Shown: in pieces, positions 10,218 through 21,700 of the stretch
How positions within the stretch are numbered: the stretch's first letter is position 1
Layout of the letters: every line of letters starts with the position of its first letter
DNA from: Oryza sativa Japonica Group
Taxonomy: Eukaryota; Streptophyta; Magnoliopsida; Poales; Poaceae
Direction: 5' to 3'
Assembly: GCF_034140825.1 (NCBI RefSeq)
Contig: NC_089035.1
Span: 2,997,001 to 3,061,000 of the forward strand
DNA length: 64,000 bases
The notes under the pieces: model-generated
The model's database searches: none
Seen by the model: the letters and a program-made list of their open reading frames with translations, nothing else
What the model was told of the DNA's origin: nothing
Position numbers and translations under genes: made by a program

Positions 10218-10758
10218 ACCGGTGTATAGGTTAGGTATAGATTCTCATTGTTGATTTTTTACTCTCCTAAGGGAAAAGTGAAAAGTGGTCAGTGGTAAAA
10301 TGCATCACGCCGATCGACATTCACGGTACCGAGACGTGCCAGAAATGATATGCCTATGCAAGAGAGCATCGATCTCTTCTTCTTTTTTATGTATCTCATT
10401 AACAAGCTAGAGAATCGAATTAGAATCCAATGTTGTTGTCACGAATGCATCGATCGATAGACGGCCGGGAGGCTCCTGGAAGAATATTGCAATGGCGGCA
10501 GTGCAATGCAGGGCAGGTGTGCAGATTCGATCGGCCGACGTGGCCTCGCCGGAGACGGTTGATGCGAGACACGTCGAAGGCCGCCGGAGAGGCGAAAGAC
10601 GCGGCCGCGCGGGTATAAATTGCGACGTCGCCACAGCTCGTAATGTACAGCACCGATCACACCGATACATCGTCGAGACCAACACATAGAGAGATCGACA
10701 TCGATCGCCTTCTAACTTCTAAGTTGTGGTAAGTTAAAGGGGCCTGTTTAGTAGTTAA
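10218..10758 (+). promoter_or_regulatory. Promoter and 5' leader of the glycine-rich protein gene
   Basis: A TATA box (TATAAAT, 10614-10620) is preceded by an ABRE/G-box-like CGACGTGGCC (about 10536) and CACGTC (about 10570). The probable leader is 10645-10720. A 5'UTR intron holding a MITE probably runs from about 10730 to an acceptor near 11270 (GATGAACAG). Promoter assignment is by position and motif only. Confidence 0.5.
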
Positions 10759-11158
10759 GGGCCTGTTTGGTATAGCTCTAACTCCTAAATATAACTCCAG
10801 GAGTTGAGTCTGGAGTGGAGTTGTGGAGCTGCCTAAACCCAGCTCCATAACTCTAGTATATTTTGTATTTTTGTGAGAGAGCTCCACCCAACTCCATTCC
10901 CAGTTTTGGTGGAACTGAAACTGTTTGGCTGAGCTCTAGCTCCAGGAGGGGTGGAGTTGGAGCTGGAGCTGTGCCAAACAGGCCCTGAGTCTGGGGTGGA
11001 GTTGTGGAGCTGCCTAAACCCAGCTACACAACTCTAGTACATTTTGTGAGAGAGCTCCACCCAGCTCCTCTCCCAGTTTTAGTGGAGGTGAAACTGTTTG
11101 GCTAAGCTCCAGCTCCAGGAGGGGTGGAGCTGGAGCTGGAGCTGTGCCAAACATGCCC
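10759..11158. mobile_element. Tourist/Harbinger-like MITE with internal duplication
   Basis: Starts GGGCCTGTTTGGTA and ends CCAAACATGCCC, flanked by TAA on both sides (10756-10758, 11159-11161). An internal terminus (CCAAACAGGCCC, about 10974-10985) is followed by a second copy of the body (GAGTCTGG.GTGGAGTTGTGG, 10987 onward), so this is a partly tandem-duplicated MITE. It lies in the probable 5'UTR intron of the glycine-rich protein gene. Confidence 0.75.
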
Positions 11159-11290
11159 TAAGTGTTCGATTATAATTAACTCCACTTGATCGTGAGCTTG
11201 ATCTGATCAAGTGATAATTACCTTCTTTTTTTTCTCATGGATTATGCGCATGAATAATGATGAACAGATTGAGATTTAAAACCGAGAACC

Positions 11291-12003
11291 ATGGGAGGCG
11301 GGCATGACATGCACGGCGGCGGCCAGAACGGCGGCGTGAAGGGGCTGGTCTCCAAGCTCGTCGGCGGCGGTGGCCATGGCGGCGGACACGGCGGCGGACA
11401 CGGGTACGAGCAAGGCTACGGCGGGCACGGTTACCCTCCCCACGCCGGCGCCGCCCACGGCGCGTACCCTCCTCAGCACGGCGCGTATCCTCCACAGCAC
11501 GGCGCCTACCCCGGGCACGGTTACGTGCCGGGAGCCTACCCTTCGAACGCCGCGCCACATGGAGGTAATTTAGCTTTAACTGAACAGTTTACAGTGAGTT
11601 TTAACTTAGAGAGCTTTAGCTCCAATTCCACGTCTCATAAAACTGAAACCCAACAAAACGGTTTTAATTTTACCCGAAACAAGAGAGGAGCTAGCTAGAG
11701 CTCTCATAAACTTAAGTATTCTCACAAAATAAATTAGGGATGTGGAGCTAGATCTTGAATGCTCCGATCCACAACTTCATTCCAAGAAGTTTTAAAGTTA
11801 AATTTAGGAGTTATAGGTAGTGCCTAAAAGACCCTTAAATTTTGCACTTGATTTCTGTGGATTTAAACGGGGAATGGTATATATATATATATATATATGC
11901 AGGGCACATGGGATCGTACCACACCGGCCATGGCGGCGGCGGCGGGCGTCACTACGGCGGCAAGCACAAGGGCGGCATGTTCGGCGGCGGAAAGTGGAAG
12001 TGA
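11291..12003 (+). CDS. Glycine-rich XYPPX-repeat protein (glycine-rich protein A3-like)
   Basis: Two exons, 11291-11564 and 11903-12003, give 124 residues. The N-terminus (MGGGHDMHGGGQNGGVKGLV) is followed by GGGHGGG repeats, then YPPHAGAAHGAYPPQHGAYPP repeats characteristic of the XYPPX family. It ends in a His/Gly/Lys-rich tail, HYGGKHKGGMFGGGKWK. The junction splits a Gly codon (G|GG) at GGAG|GTAATT...GCAG. Related small plant proteins are stress-associated, but their biochemical function is not established. No signal peptide or membrane segment is visible. The intron contains a diverged MITE and an (AT)n run. Confidence 0.85.
11575..11833 (-). mobile_element. Diverged inverted copy of the same MITE in the GRP intron
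   Basis: Read on the minus strand it starts GGGTCTTTTAGGCACTACC and continues TATAACTCCTAAATTTAACT, resembling the start of the 10759 element (TATAGCTCTAACTCCTAAAT). It is older and its ends are eroded. Confidence 0.5.
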
Positions 12004-12366
12004 AGCGGCTAGCTAGCTCTACGTACACTATACGTGCCCACCAGCTTTCTGCCCTGCTACACCTACGTATAATATCTGCACGAGTATGAGTATCAACCAT
12101 GTGGCGTACGCGTATATATACATACCTAATTAAGAAATAAATAAAGTGCATGCAGGCAGACAGATCTGTGTGTATACATGAGCTTAATGATCAGCTGATG
12201 AGTTGTGCAAATTAAGCATGTGGTGACGTATATATACTTTGTGTGTACTGATATACGTACACTTTGCATAATACTACTTATATACTAGCCTCTGTTACGT
12301 GTGAAATTCAACGGTTTTCCGGTTCATTAAGATATAAGGCCGCGATTTGGGCCAAATTAACCTACC

Positions 12367-13830
12367 GATGATTTTGCTATATATTTGTCGACAAATTTTT
12401 TCCCCAAAATTTGACAGATGTTGTCGGTGACATGGGACCGGGAGTATCATGACTTAGAGACTTGAGGCAGACACGATCACCCACGTGGCCGGGTCGGGCC
12501 CGAGGGTGATACGGCCGCCCTTCTCTTTGTCTCCCCGAGGGGTCGGACCGCTCCCGTCTCGGCCCCGAGGGCCGAGGCGCCCCGACCCCTTGTGGGTTTT
12601 GCGCCGCGTATATGGGGTAGGTGAGCATAGCGGGGCTCACCTAACCACATTTATTGCGGTTTGGACGAGCGCGTCACGCCGCATGTAACGCAGTGCAGCG
12701 CGCTCATTTATCCGGTCAGTGACCAGTCACAGACCGATCAGATCGTGGGTTAGGTGACGACAGGCGGTCTGACGCACGCCTCGCCCCATCCCGTCAGGAC
12801 GAGAGCCTCCAAGCACTCATCCCTAGCCGGAGCCGGCGTGTTAGCTTCTGGAGATGGCACGTTGGTTCCGGTCAGATATATGCCAGGCTTCATCCTAACC
12901 ATTACAGGCAAGATATTGTATGAAGAAGGGTGAACATGCAGATTGTTGAACTGACACGTGGTGGACAAGAATGACCGATTTGTGACCAGTCTGACACTGG
13001 TCATGTCGTCAGCAGACAGCCATGTTCCCACGACGCGCCTGCTTCCGGCGGAAGTGGAGGTAGGTATGGGCCGTCCCATCAGAAGGTCATTCGGACGGCA
13101 ATCATACAAATCTTCGTCCATTTATGAAAAGATAGGATAAGTCCCCACACAAAAAAGAGAGATGGTGCATGTGGTATCCCCTTGAGATATAAAAGGAGGA
13201 CCTTGCCCACTTAGAGAAAAGGAGGACGATCCCAGAACGATCGGGGACTGGCTCGCACTTTGTAGCTTCTTCATACACAGATCTACCAAAACACAGGAGT
13301 AGGGTATTACGCTTCTCAGCGGCCCGAACATGTATACATCGCCCGTGTCTTGTGTGTTTCCACTCTCGCGAACTTTCCTCAAACCAAGAGCTTAGAACCT
13401 CACCCAGGGCCCCCGGCCGAACCGGCAAAGGGGGGCCTGCACGGTCTCCCGGTGAGGAGCCCCAAGCTCCGTCAGATGTAATTACAGTACAATCGTAGTG
13501 TAATTACACTGTAACTTGCATATAATTACACTGTATATGTAACTTTCAAAAATCTCTCCGTAACATGTTATTTCGGTAAAATGGAGGTCATAGAAACAAA
13601 TTCTTTCATATATGTGTGTGCTATGATTTGTTTTTTTTCTCACCAAAACAAATCTTGTAATAGATCTAATGATTCAAAATTATGTGAAACTTACGTAAGT
13701 TACACTATAGTTACATGCAAGTTACAGTGTAATTACATATAAGTTACAGTGTAATTACACTACGATTGTACTATAATTACATCTGTCAAATTTTTGAGGA
13801 AAAATTTGTCGACAGATGTATAGGCAGTCC
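12367..13830. mobile_element. MITE-like element split by a solo LTR
   Basis: Long inverted ends: 12367-12421 (TTTGTCGACAAATTTT, TTTGACAGATGTAATTACAG) match the reverse complement of about 13760-13830. Without the LTR at 12422-13474 the element is about 410 bp. CCTACC occurs on both outer sides (12361-12366, 13831-13836) and may be the target duplication. A second member lies in opposite orientation at 39977-40864. Confidence 0.65.
12422..13474 (+). mobile_element. Solo LTR, Ty3/gypsy-type (1053 bp)
   Basis: Begins TGTCGGTGACATGGG and ends CTCCGTCA, with the 5-bp target duplication GATGT on both sides (12417-12421, 13475-13479). No internal retrotransposon region accompanies it, so it is a solo LTR inside a MITE. 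The TG...CA ends and duplication are seen directly; the family is inferred from composition. It is a fossil with clean ends, so not very old. Confidence 0.85.
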
Positions 13831-14086
13831 CCTACCAAATTTACCTGAAAAATTAATCCATCAAATTATACACTTCGGCAAAAGGAAAAAAAAAAAAAAG
13901 AACGCAGAGCCCAGCCCTGGTCCAGATCTTTTTCACGTTGGCGATCTGGGCATTCGGTCGTGAGGGAAACGAATTCTGACTTAGATATATAAACACGTAC
14001 GCACGTTTTCTCGTACACCTAATCTAAACCGTATACAGAATATAGATTGTATCTATGGCCTTTTTCATGGAAAGTTGGAAACCATC

Positions 14087-14235
14087 ATGGTTGAGCACGA
14101 GGCAAACCATCGCCGGCGAGATCCATCTGATCACGGCGGCGGCGGCGGCGGTAACGACCTGATCGGCTACCTCTGTGACGACGTCCTTGTACATGTCCTC
14201 AGCTCCCTGCCCACCATCACCGTATCACCAGGTAC
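14087..14235 (+). pseudogene. F-box gene fragment
   Basis: ATGGTTGAGCACGAGGC... encodes [16 protein letters not shown], a glycine run, and then [16 protein letters not shown]. This matches the first ~50 residues of the F-box gene at 29061 ([32 protein letters not shown]). Homology stops after about 150 bp, within the F-box motif. The remainder of the gene is absent. Confidence 0.7.
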
Positions 14236-15164
14236 ATCGTCAGCCGTTCGATGACGCCTAATGGACGGTTGAGATTTAAATCCTATACTTTTCGGGTAAT
14301 TTATCCTTGAGAAGGTATCTTGTACCATATTTTCTAAGAAATTTTAAAGTTCTTGATAAAGCACCTTAATATACCTAAAATTTACACTAATTTTTTTATA
14401 CCTTAAGATACTTATTAGAACCTATAGATACCAAATTTTTACACCAAAATTTTACACTAAAATAAGTACTACTAAAATTTATAGTATGAAATCTTCGTAC
14501 CTCCAGGTACTCTAAAGCACTATAAAAAAAAACCAGGTGTTCCATGATGAAATCGTGCGCAAATTGGTTACTTTTGTTGTGGTCTCGTGGACTCATGGAT
14601 TCGTGGCACATGTTCTTAGGCCTAACATTGAACTCTTGAAACTTGCGGTATGCTTGTTCTGCAAATGTAGTGAGTCGCCGCAGCCGCCTTCCTCATTTGG
14701 CCGCCCCATTTGCAAATTTATAATTTTCTGATAAACAAGTAGCTTATGAACTGTTTTATCTAATTTTTCAGCATTCAATTGTCATGCATGATGGTCCTGA
14801 GATTGAGATGGATTAATTCAATTGAGGCTCAGATCCTTGCCAAATAGAATCAAATATATTTTTTTAGATAATAAATAGAATCAAATAATGTCCTGGACAG
14901 TTTTTATGTTACAACCAATCGGCGAAATGAAAAAAAAAACTATAGTATTTGAGACTCTGAACATGTTCCAAGTAGGCCCTTTACAAACAATCATCGATCT
15001 ATGTCTAGCTCTTCAAAGAATCATAAGGCTATATATGTCAACCAGGCAAAACTCTGGTCGGACATATTTTGTTTCCAGCTTCTAATCAATTCTTCAGACA
15101 TACAGATACAGGTACACTTGAACTTCCTATCCGTGTGTTAGTTGCAGTTTCCAGGCTATAAACT
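14236..15164. other. AT-rich spacer downstream of the RVE-like gene
   Basis: No gene recognised. About 14300-14535 is AT-rich with several GGTATC / GGTAC motifs and looks like an eroded non-coding repeat. The part close to 15164 should hold the RVE-like gene's 3'UTR on the minus strand. Confidence 0.4.
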
Positions 15165-16773
15165 CTACAAATGGCCAGACAGTCCTCGGTTCGGATCATA
15201 CGTCGACAGCAACCTTCTCTGTAGAAAGATCATTACCAGATAAATTAGGCAAGGTAAATTCAGAAACTGCGAAGGAAAAAAAAAAGATGAAAAGTTCAGA
15301 GAATGCTACTTACAATAGGCTCAAACTGAGGGGATAACAGGTTGTCTTCGAGATTTCTTAGCACCAACAGTATCTGCATTAAGTAACTGTATTACTTAGA
15401 AGGATTCATTTTTAATCATAGAAAATTATGACAGTACTTATCTCCAGTCAAAAAATCGGGAGAAAACTTTGTTCAGAAAGCTAGTATTGCTGTACTTACC
15501 GTCTTCACGATGATATCATCCATGCTCTTCAGTTTCTGAAGGTGTGTTTCCACTGGACACGGCGAGTCTGGATCGAAAATGTCGCCGATGAACCTGTATA
15601 CTTGTGCAAATTGCAGATCATCTGAAAACAGTGAAAAAAAATCATTCAGCTTACAGTTTTTCAGCAGCAATGCATTGTTAATCCCTGATTCCCTGAGAAT
15701 AATTTTGATCTTTCAAGAGACGACGTAGAATTATTACCAGGTGATAGTGGAAGCTCGATCGTTTCATCCTGCACAATGCTGGCTGTTGCCATTTCACTTG
15801 TGGTGCCAGTCCAGTCCATGCTCGTATTACTGAAACTTGCTGCCCCCATGAATGAACTTTCACCTGAATCATCGTAAAGAAAAAGTTATTTCTCATGGCA
15901 TTTTGGTTGCAGCTCCGTGACTAAGATCGAAAGGCGATTTGTTGACCGGCATAATTACCAGGAAATGAAACAAATGCTGCTGGTGGTTCAATCAGGCCGT
16001 GATGGTTCCCCCAGGCTGCAGTGCCTGAAGTACTTGCCCATTCCAAGTTCTGCATGTCTGAAAAAAGAATTACCACAAAACACTGTCAAATCACTAGTAA
16101 TTAACTATCGAGTGCATCTTTGATGATGACATCACCGATCGCAATTTGAATCTAGATCAACTGACAATTGCTAATGGTGATTTGGATATGTGCACTTGCC
16201 ATTGGTTGCAGGAGGAAGAACTCCGGGACACTCCCAACCGATGGAGCTCTGAACAGCGACGTTGTGATGCGGCGGCAAGCACTGCGGCTGCCCGTGGAGG
16301 ATCGCCGTCGCCGCCACCGAGCTGCTCACCGCCGGCGAGCTCTGCTGCTGCTGCTGCTGCATGACGAGCCTCCGCCTCGGGTACTGCGGCGGCAGCCCGG
16401 CGGCGAGCCCCATCTTCTGCACCTTGAGGAAGTACTTCTGCGCGTGGCTGCGGATCTGCACACACATCGATCAATCGCACATTGTTTCAATCAGCATTGC
16501 AATCTTCATCAGAAACCAAATCGAGTAGTAGCTTAATTTGAGCACGATTGTGTCCAGCTACGTACGTACCTGTATGGTGGTCTTGGTGCCGACGTGCTCC
16601 TCGATCTTCTTCCAGTCGCGGCCGTACATGATGAGCGCGTCGAGGAACCTCTCGTGCTCCTCCTCGCTCCATCTCTCCCGTGGCTTCGTGATGGTGTACG
16701 GCTTCCTGGCCTTCTTCCCCGGCATCTCGCTGCTGCTGCTGCTGTTGCTGTTGTTGTTCGTGTTCCTATCCAT
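15165..16773 (-). CDS. REVEILLE/LHY-CCA1-like single-MYB transcription factor
   Basis: Seven exons (16773-16570, 16455-16200, 16057-15959, 15863-15738, 15621-15500, 15373-15314, 15218-15165) give 306 residues. The single MYB repeat (about residues 32-80) contains [20 protein letters not shown] and the hallmark SHAQKYF (71-77). It is followed by [19 protein letters not shown], a Gln run (101-106), and an RVE C-terminal block ([20 protein letters not shown]). The family binds the evening element AAATATCT and acts in or near the circadian clock. Intron 2 uses a GC donor (AATG|GCAAGT). ATG at 16773 was chosen because a TATA-like TATATATA at about 16822-16830 lies too close to the upstream in-frame ATG (16818) for that one to be in the mRNA. 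The exact orthologue is not assigned. Confidence 0.9.
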
Positions 16774-17250
16774 CAACACAACTCCAGTCCCCAAATCGAA
16801 TCGAGCAGACGCACACATGGCACATATATATACCTATGCAAAGCCAAGAAAGAAACCGAAGATCCCTTTGTGGGTTTGGAGGTTGACGACGATCGAAGAT
16901 GAGGAGGAGGAGGAGGAGGGCTGGAGTGGCCTAAGAATTAGGCGCGGTTTAGCGCGTACAGTTGGCGAGGTTGCATGGAGACGGCAATGCGCGCGTAGTA
17001 GCTTTGGGTGGAGGAGGACATCGCCGGGTTGGTGCAAGCGACTACTCCTAGCTAGCTTAGCTCTCGCTTGCTGCGACGGATCGCGACGTCTCGTCTCGGC
17101 GAGGGGGCAAAGCAGCATGTGCGCGCGCGCGCCCCGTCGCCGTGTATGGCAACGCTTATCTGCTGGGCGCTTTCCGTTTCCGGAAAGTCGGCAAGGCCCG
17201 GACCCTAGCTTGGGAACGATTGCTAGTGGTAACAGATTAACAGATTAGTA
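16774..17250 (-). promoter_or_regulatory. Promoter region of the RVE-like gene
   Basis: Minus-strand TATA-like box at about 16822-16830, with a (TCC)n-rich stretch (about 16896-16919) and GC-rich sequence upstream. No coding region is supported on either strand. Confidence 0.5.
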
Positions 17251-17403
17251 CGGAGTACAAATTTTTGTGCACGCTAACCTGGGTTTGTTCTGAGTAATTT
17301 TTAACCTCGCAATTTGCAAAACTACGAAAAAAAATGAATCTCGAGTTATTTGAGAATCTTGTTCTTTTAGTGTTTTTTAGCCATATAGTTCTCATGATAT
17401 GTA

Positions 17404-17634
17404 CCCTCTCCATTTCATATTATAAATCGTTTTATATTTTTTCAAGTTTATAGAAAATTTAACAAAATCTAAAATATCATATTAGTTTTATCAAATCTAA
17501 CATTGAATATATTTTGATAATATATTTGTTTTGTGTTAAAAATATCACTATATTCTTTTATAAACTTGATTAAACTTAAAGAAATAGTTTGATTAGAAAA
17601 AAGTCATACGATTTATATTATAAAATGGAGAGAG
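17404..17634. mobile_element. Stowaway-type MITE
   Basis: Ends are inverted: CCCTCTCCATTTCATATTAT and ATATTATAAAATGGAGAGAG. The target duplication is TA on both sides (17402-17403, 17635-17636). This is the classic Tc1/mariner-derived Stowaway structure. Confidence 0.85.
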
Positions 17635-17639
17635 TATGA

Positions 17640-18467
17640 ATTATCAAAATGGATACGTTGGTAGGGGTATATCTTTCTTATAGACGTATAGGTAAGCCTT
17701 ACATTTCCACGCGTCGAATTGTGTGGTTAGGCTTGAGGAGTTAATTAATTGCTTCGTTCTTGGGAAAAAGTTGTATGCCAAAATAGGAAATTTTCGGTAC
17801 CGCATCGGAATTGCCAATGTAATGGCACACTTCACTGTACGGCAAGGCAAGTCTTGATCACCCCAGCCAGCCTCAGCCTGGATGGAACAGCACGTGTTAT
17901 ACGTGGCCAAACTCGGCCAACGAAATAGCGCATATGTTTGTTGTGACTTGTGAAAAATCCATGGATGAACATGAGTTTTAAGGACACGCTTCTCTAATGA
18001 AATAACAGAGGAAATGGAGAACAAAATCAGGACGGCCACATGTTCCTGGTGCTGTATGGTGTAACCTTTGCGTGTGTGTGTGTGTGTGTAGAGAGGGCTA
18101 AAAGTATATGCATGGAGTCAAAATAACTCTGATTAAATATAGCACACGTTAATTCAAAAAAAAACTCGAAACTATTTTGTTTTTTTTACTTTGCACGTTC
18201 AGAAATTTTTAATCAAAATGAATTGCCTAAAAAATAAAAAATAGTTTTTTTTTTTACTGACGTTGTCTATTACTTATGGTCAGGATGAATCCATGCTTAC
18301 TGCGAGCCCATTTAAGAGCCCAAATACTCGAATTGGTATGAACTAGCTAACGGCCCATTTCTGGCCATGGTTGGGTTCCATGATTTGCTACCCACTCACT
18401 TAATCTCTGGGTGCCCAGACCACAAATGGCTCTTAACGGTATGCATCCATGCTAAGTTGCTAACCTT
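17640..18467. other. Intergenic stretch without recognised genes
   Basis: Only a short (TG)n run near 18069-18090 stands out. Open frames are short and show no family signature. The last part (18440-18467) begins a flank that is repeated at about 24235. Confidence 0.4.
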
Positions 18468-18486
18468 GCAAAAAGAGCCCAAATAA

Positions 18487-18592
18487 CTAGAATATTAGGG
18501 AAGGACCTAATATCAAATAATTAGGAGGGGTGAGGCTTTGAACCCAGGTCGTCTAGCCCACCACCTTGTGGAGCTAGCCGGAAGACCCCTGG
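18487..18592 (-). mobile_element. tRNA-derived SINE, copy 1
   Basis: Minus-strand element starting GGGGTCTTCCGGCTAGCTCC with a box-A-like TAGCTCCACAAGG and a box-B-like GGTTCAAAGCC, ending TCCCTAATATTCTAG. A 19-bp target duplication GCAAAAAGAGCCCAAATAA flanks it exactly (18468-18486, 18593-18611), proving retroposition. Confidence 0.88.
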
Positions 18593-18703
18593 GCAAAAAG
18601 AGCCCAAATAAATTGATTCATTACTTTTTTTGTTTGAAGGAAAATGATTATGCACATTGGCTGGCTATGTACACACAATTGACCTGTTATGAACATGAGG
18701 TCT

Positions 18704-21700
18704 TGTCACACCCCAATCTGATACCGCCGTACAACGGCACCTGACAGGAGCGTGTCGTAGGGAAAACGGCGTGAACCGCTTCCTATGAAACCGCGATCTC
18801 GGTACCAGTCCCAGGACATAGTGCTGGTACCCACGGTGACAAATATGAATCATAGCAATCCTTAAAATATATAGAGGACTTATTTACCTTAACTTAGGTT
18901 GCAGCTCGGACAGCCCGAGAATACAACCGACGACGCGGACGAGAAAACACCAACAGCAGCAGCAGCAGCGGAACCAACGGTCTAACACCCAACACCACAG
19001 GCGACGGCTGGGGACCAGGACGAAACCCTAATCTTCACTTCACTTCATCTTCAACTTCAGGGCGGAGAAACTATATATATATTTATATAGAGCAAGGGTG
19101 AGTACTTCCGTACTCAGCAAGTCACGGGAACTTAGGTGTTTAATGCAAGCTTGTAAGAGAGGCAAGGTTGTTTTGCAAATCTTTTATTTGAAGACATTTT
19201 GAAATCACTAAGTGATTTATTTCTTTCTAAGTTTGGGCCAAAAAGAGACTTGCGTCTCGATTCGACTTTAAGAGATGTTTTTCAACAGCTCAGTTAGTAA
19301 TGTACCGACCTCCCGGGTCAGATCATTACTTCTCGGCTCCCAGAGCCATTCCACTTGATTAATCGGCTCCCAGAGCCTTTTTCATTTTCTCGGACTCCAA
19401 GAGTCCAGCTGCCCAGCAGCAAAGCAATCCGCTTCCACTCGGGAAGCCTAGTCTATGATGCCCGCAGACATCCCGAATCACACAGATTCGTTTCTGACCA
19501 CTCAGGTCATCCATCTGCCACATAGGCTGATTCTGGTTACGATTCCCACACCACAACAACTTTTCACAAAGCACAGGCAAACAAATCTACGCAACGGGAA
19601 CCACCTCACATCCGCCCATGACCGTGGGCACGGCTGTTCGAACAGTTAGTTAACCTCTGCTGAGGGTTACACTTTACCCACAAGACACGAACTTACTCTA
19701 GACACTGGCCGGTGTCAGAGGTTCGCGACAAAGCCTTTCCCAAGCCGACCCAGGGTTACCTCATGCCACATAGAAGGATCAAATCCTCACATAAACATAG
19801 GCCTTTTTAGGCGTGCACAAATCAAACTCCAACCACCTTGATCGGTAAGTGAGCAAGCTTCTCGTCCTTGCCTTATCAAGAACCCGGTTTGTCCGACCCC
19901 GCCCCGGCGTTCCCAACTATTGGCATGCGAGGTTTCCCTGAACCGTCTAGTTACTTAGCCAGGGTGTCCCATTCCACCTTGTGGTTGCACTTTGATTATG
20001 TTCGATGAGTTTCCCACAGGAATCGGTCCTTATATGCGAATACGGGACAGTGCCACATAGGCACAACCCCCGCATCGCGAGTTTTCACAATTCATTTTAT
20101 TTTCAAACACACCGACACCACATGTCGGGTTTTGAAGGCTTCACAAACCCATTTCCCAAGTTTTCGACAAACAACGGTGTATGTGGGATATTTGGTATAC
20201 GCGCTCAGAGAGCACGAATACCGAGGTACCACAAGGGTGGAGCGACAAGGAATCAGGGTAGTACGACCTACGGAAATTAGTGTGACTACTGGGTAGGTCC
20301 GTCGGTTTGGCACGCAAACCGAGGCCAAGCAAGTTAAGTGTGTGATTCTAATAATGCAAGTTGCAAACAAAATAATAATGACTTTTCAATTATAGGGGCA
20401 ATTGATCAAAGGGTGACTTGCCTTGCTCAAGGTCTTCCCGAAGCTTCACGAATCTTCGAGAAAACCCGCGATCGACGAAAATCCGATAACCGCAACTATA
20501 CGCAAACAATCGAAAACCCTAACAAAAGACCAAAGAAAGATCCTATTTAGACTAATTAGTAGTGCCATTAAATAGATCTCAATTTTACGGAATTACTGGA
20601 AGTTGAACGGAGTCAATCGGATGAGCGGTTGAGAAGATATGGATTTTCTAAGGGTTAAGGAATTTCTGATCAAAGGAGAAAGGATTTAATAATTTATTAA
20701 ACCCTTTTTGGAAAGAAAATGGACGAGGGAGAGAAATCAGACTTTCCCGAGTGGCTTGGCGCGGCCCGAGAGGATTTGCGCGGCTCGGACGAGCTTATTG
20801 GGCCGGCGCGGGCTACGGGGAGGCGGCCCAAGAGAGGGGCGCGGGGCGAGAGAGGGGGAAGGGGAGCCGGGTGGACCGGGCTCACCTCACGCGAGGTGCA
20901 CGCGAGAGCGGCGGAGCAGATCGGTGGATGCGGCTCACGCGGGGGGGGGGGGGCACCGGGTGGACGGGAGAGCGACAGGCCCACGTGCAGCCGCTCGGCT
21001 CACAGTGGACCACGCGCACGGGGAGGAGGGGATGGCTGACCGGCTTGACCGGGTCAAGCCGACGTGGCGCCTATGTGGCGGCCACGTGGGCGGCGAGAGG
21101 AGGAAGAAGGCCAGCCGAAGGACGAACGGCTGGCGGCGGCGGCTTCACCGGGACATGGTGCGGCGACTACAGCTCAAGGGGAGCACACCAGATCGATGGT
21201 AGGGACAAGAGGGAGCGATTCGTCGGCTTGGATTCACCGGGAGGAGCCCGTCGGCGGCGGATTTTGACGGTGGCCATCGGCGGCGAGCAAAAGGGGACAA
21301 CACGATGAGACGACGAGGGTTTGATTCAAAGGGGTAGGAGCATCTCTAGGGCTCAGGGAACCCGTTTGTGGCGTCGGATGGGGTGGGGAGGCGCCGTGGA
21401 GGTCCGGCGACGAGAGGCGGCCTCCGGGAGCGAGTGGCAATGGCGGCGAGGCCGTGCCGGGCGGTGACGGTGCTAGGGAATGGTTTGGGGAGGTCCTAGG
21501 GAGCTCAAGGACGGTGGTGGCGCGAGGGATTGGCGAGAAGGCCCACGGCGGCGCACAGGCGGGCGCGGCGGCGGCGAAGCAGAGCAATGGTGGGGCGGCA
21601 CGTTTAGGGGGACGAGTGAGCAACCAAACGGCTCGGGGCTTATCCAGGATGATGCAAATGGCAAGAATTTGGGCGAGGAGCTCACCGGGGTGCGGAAACG

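Noticed and set aside
13102-13428. A 108-residue frame in the solo LTR
   Set aside because: Lies in LTR sequence bounded by a target duplication, with no domain signature.
16157-17248. Frames overlapping the RVE exons in other phases, including a 236-residue frame on the plus strand
   Set aside because: Shadows of the spliced MYB gene and its promoter. The minus-strand splicing gives a complete recognised protein.
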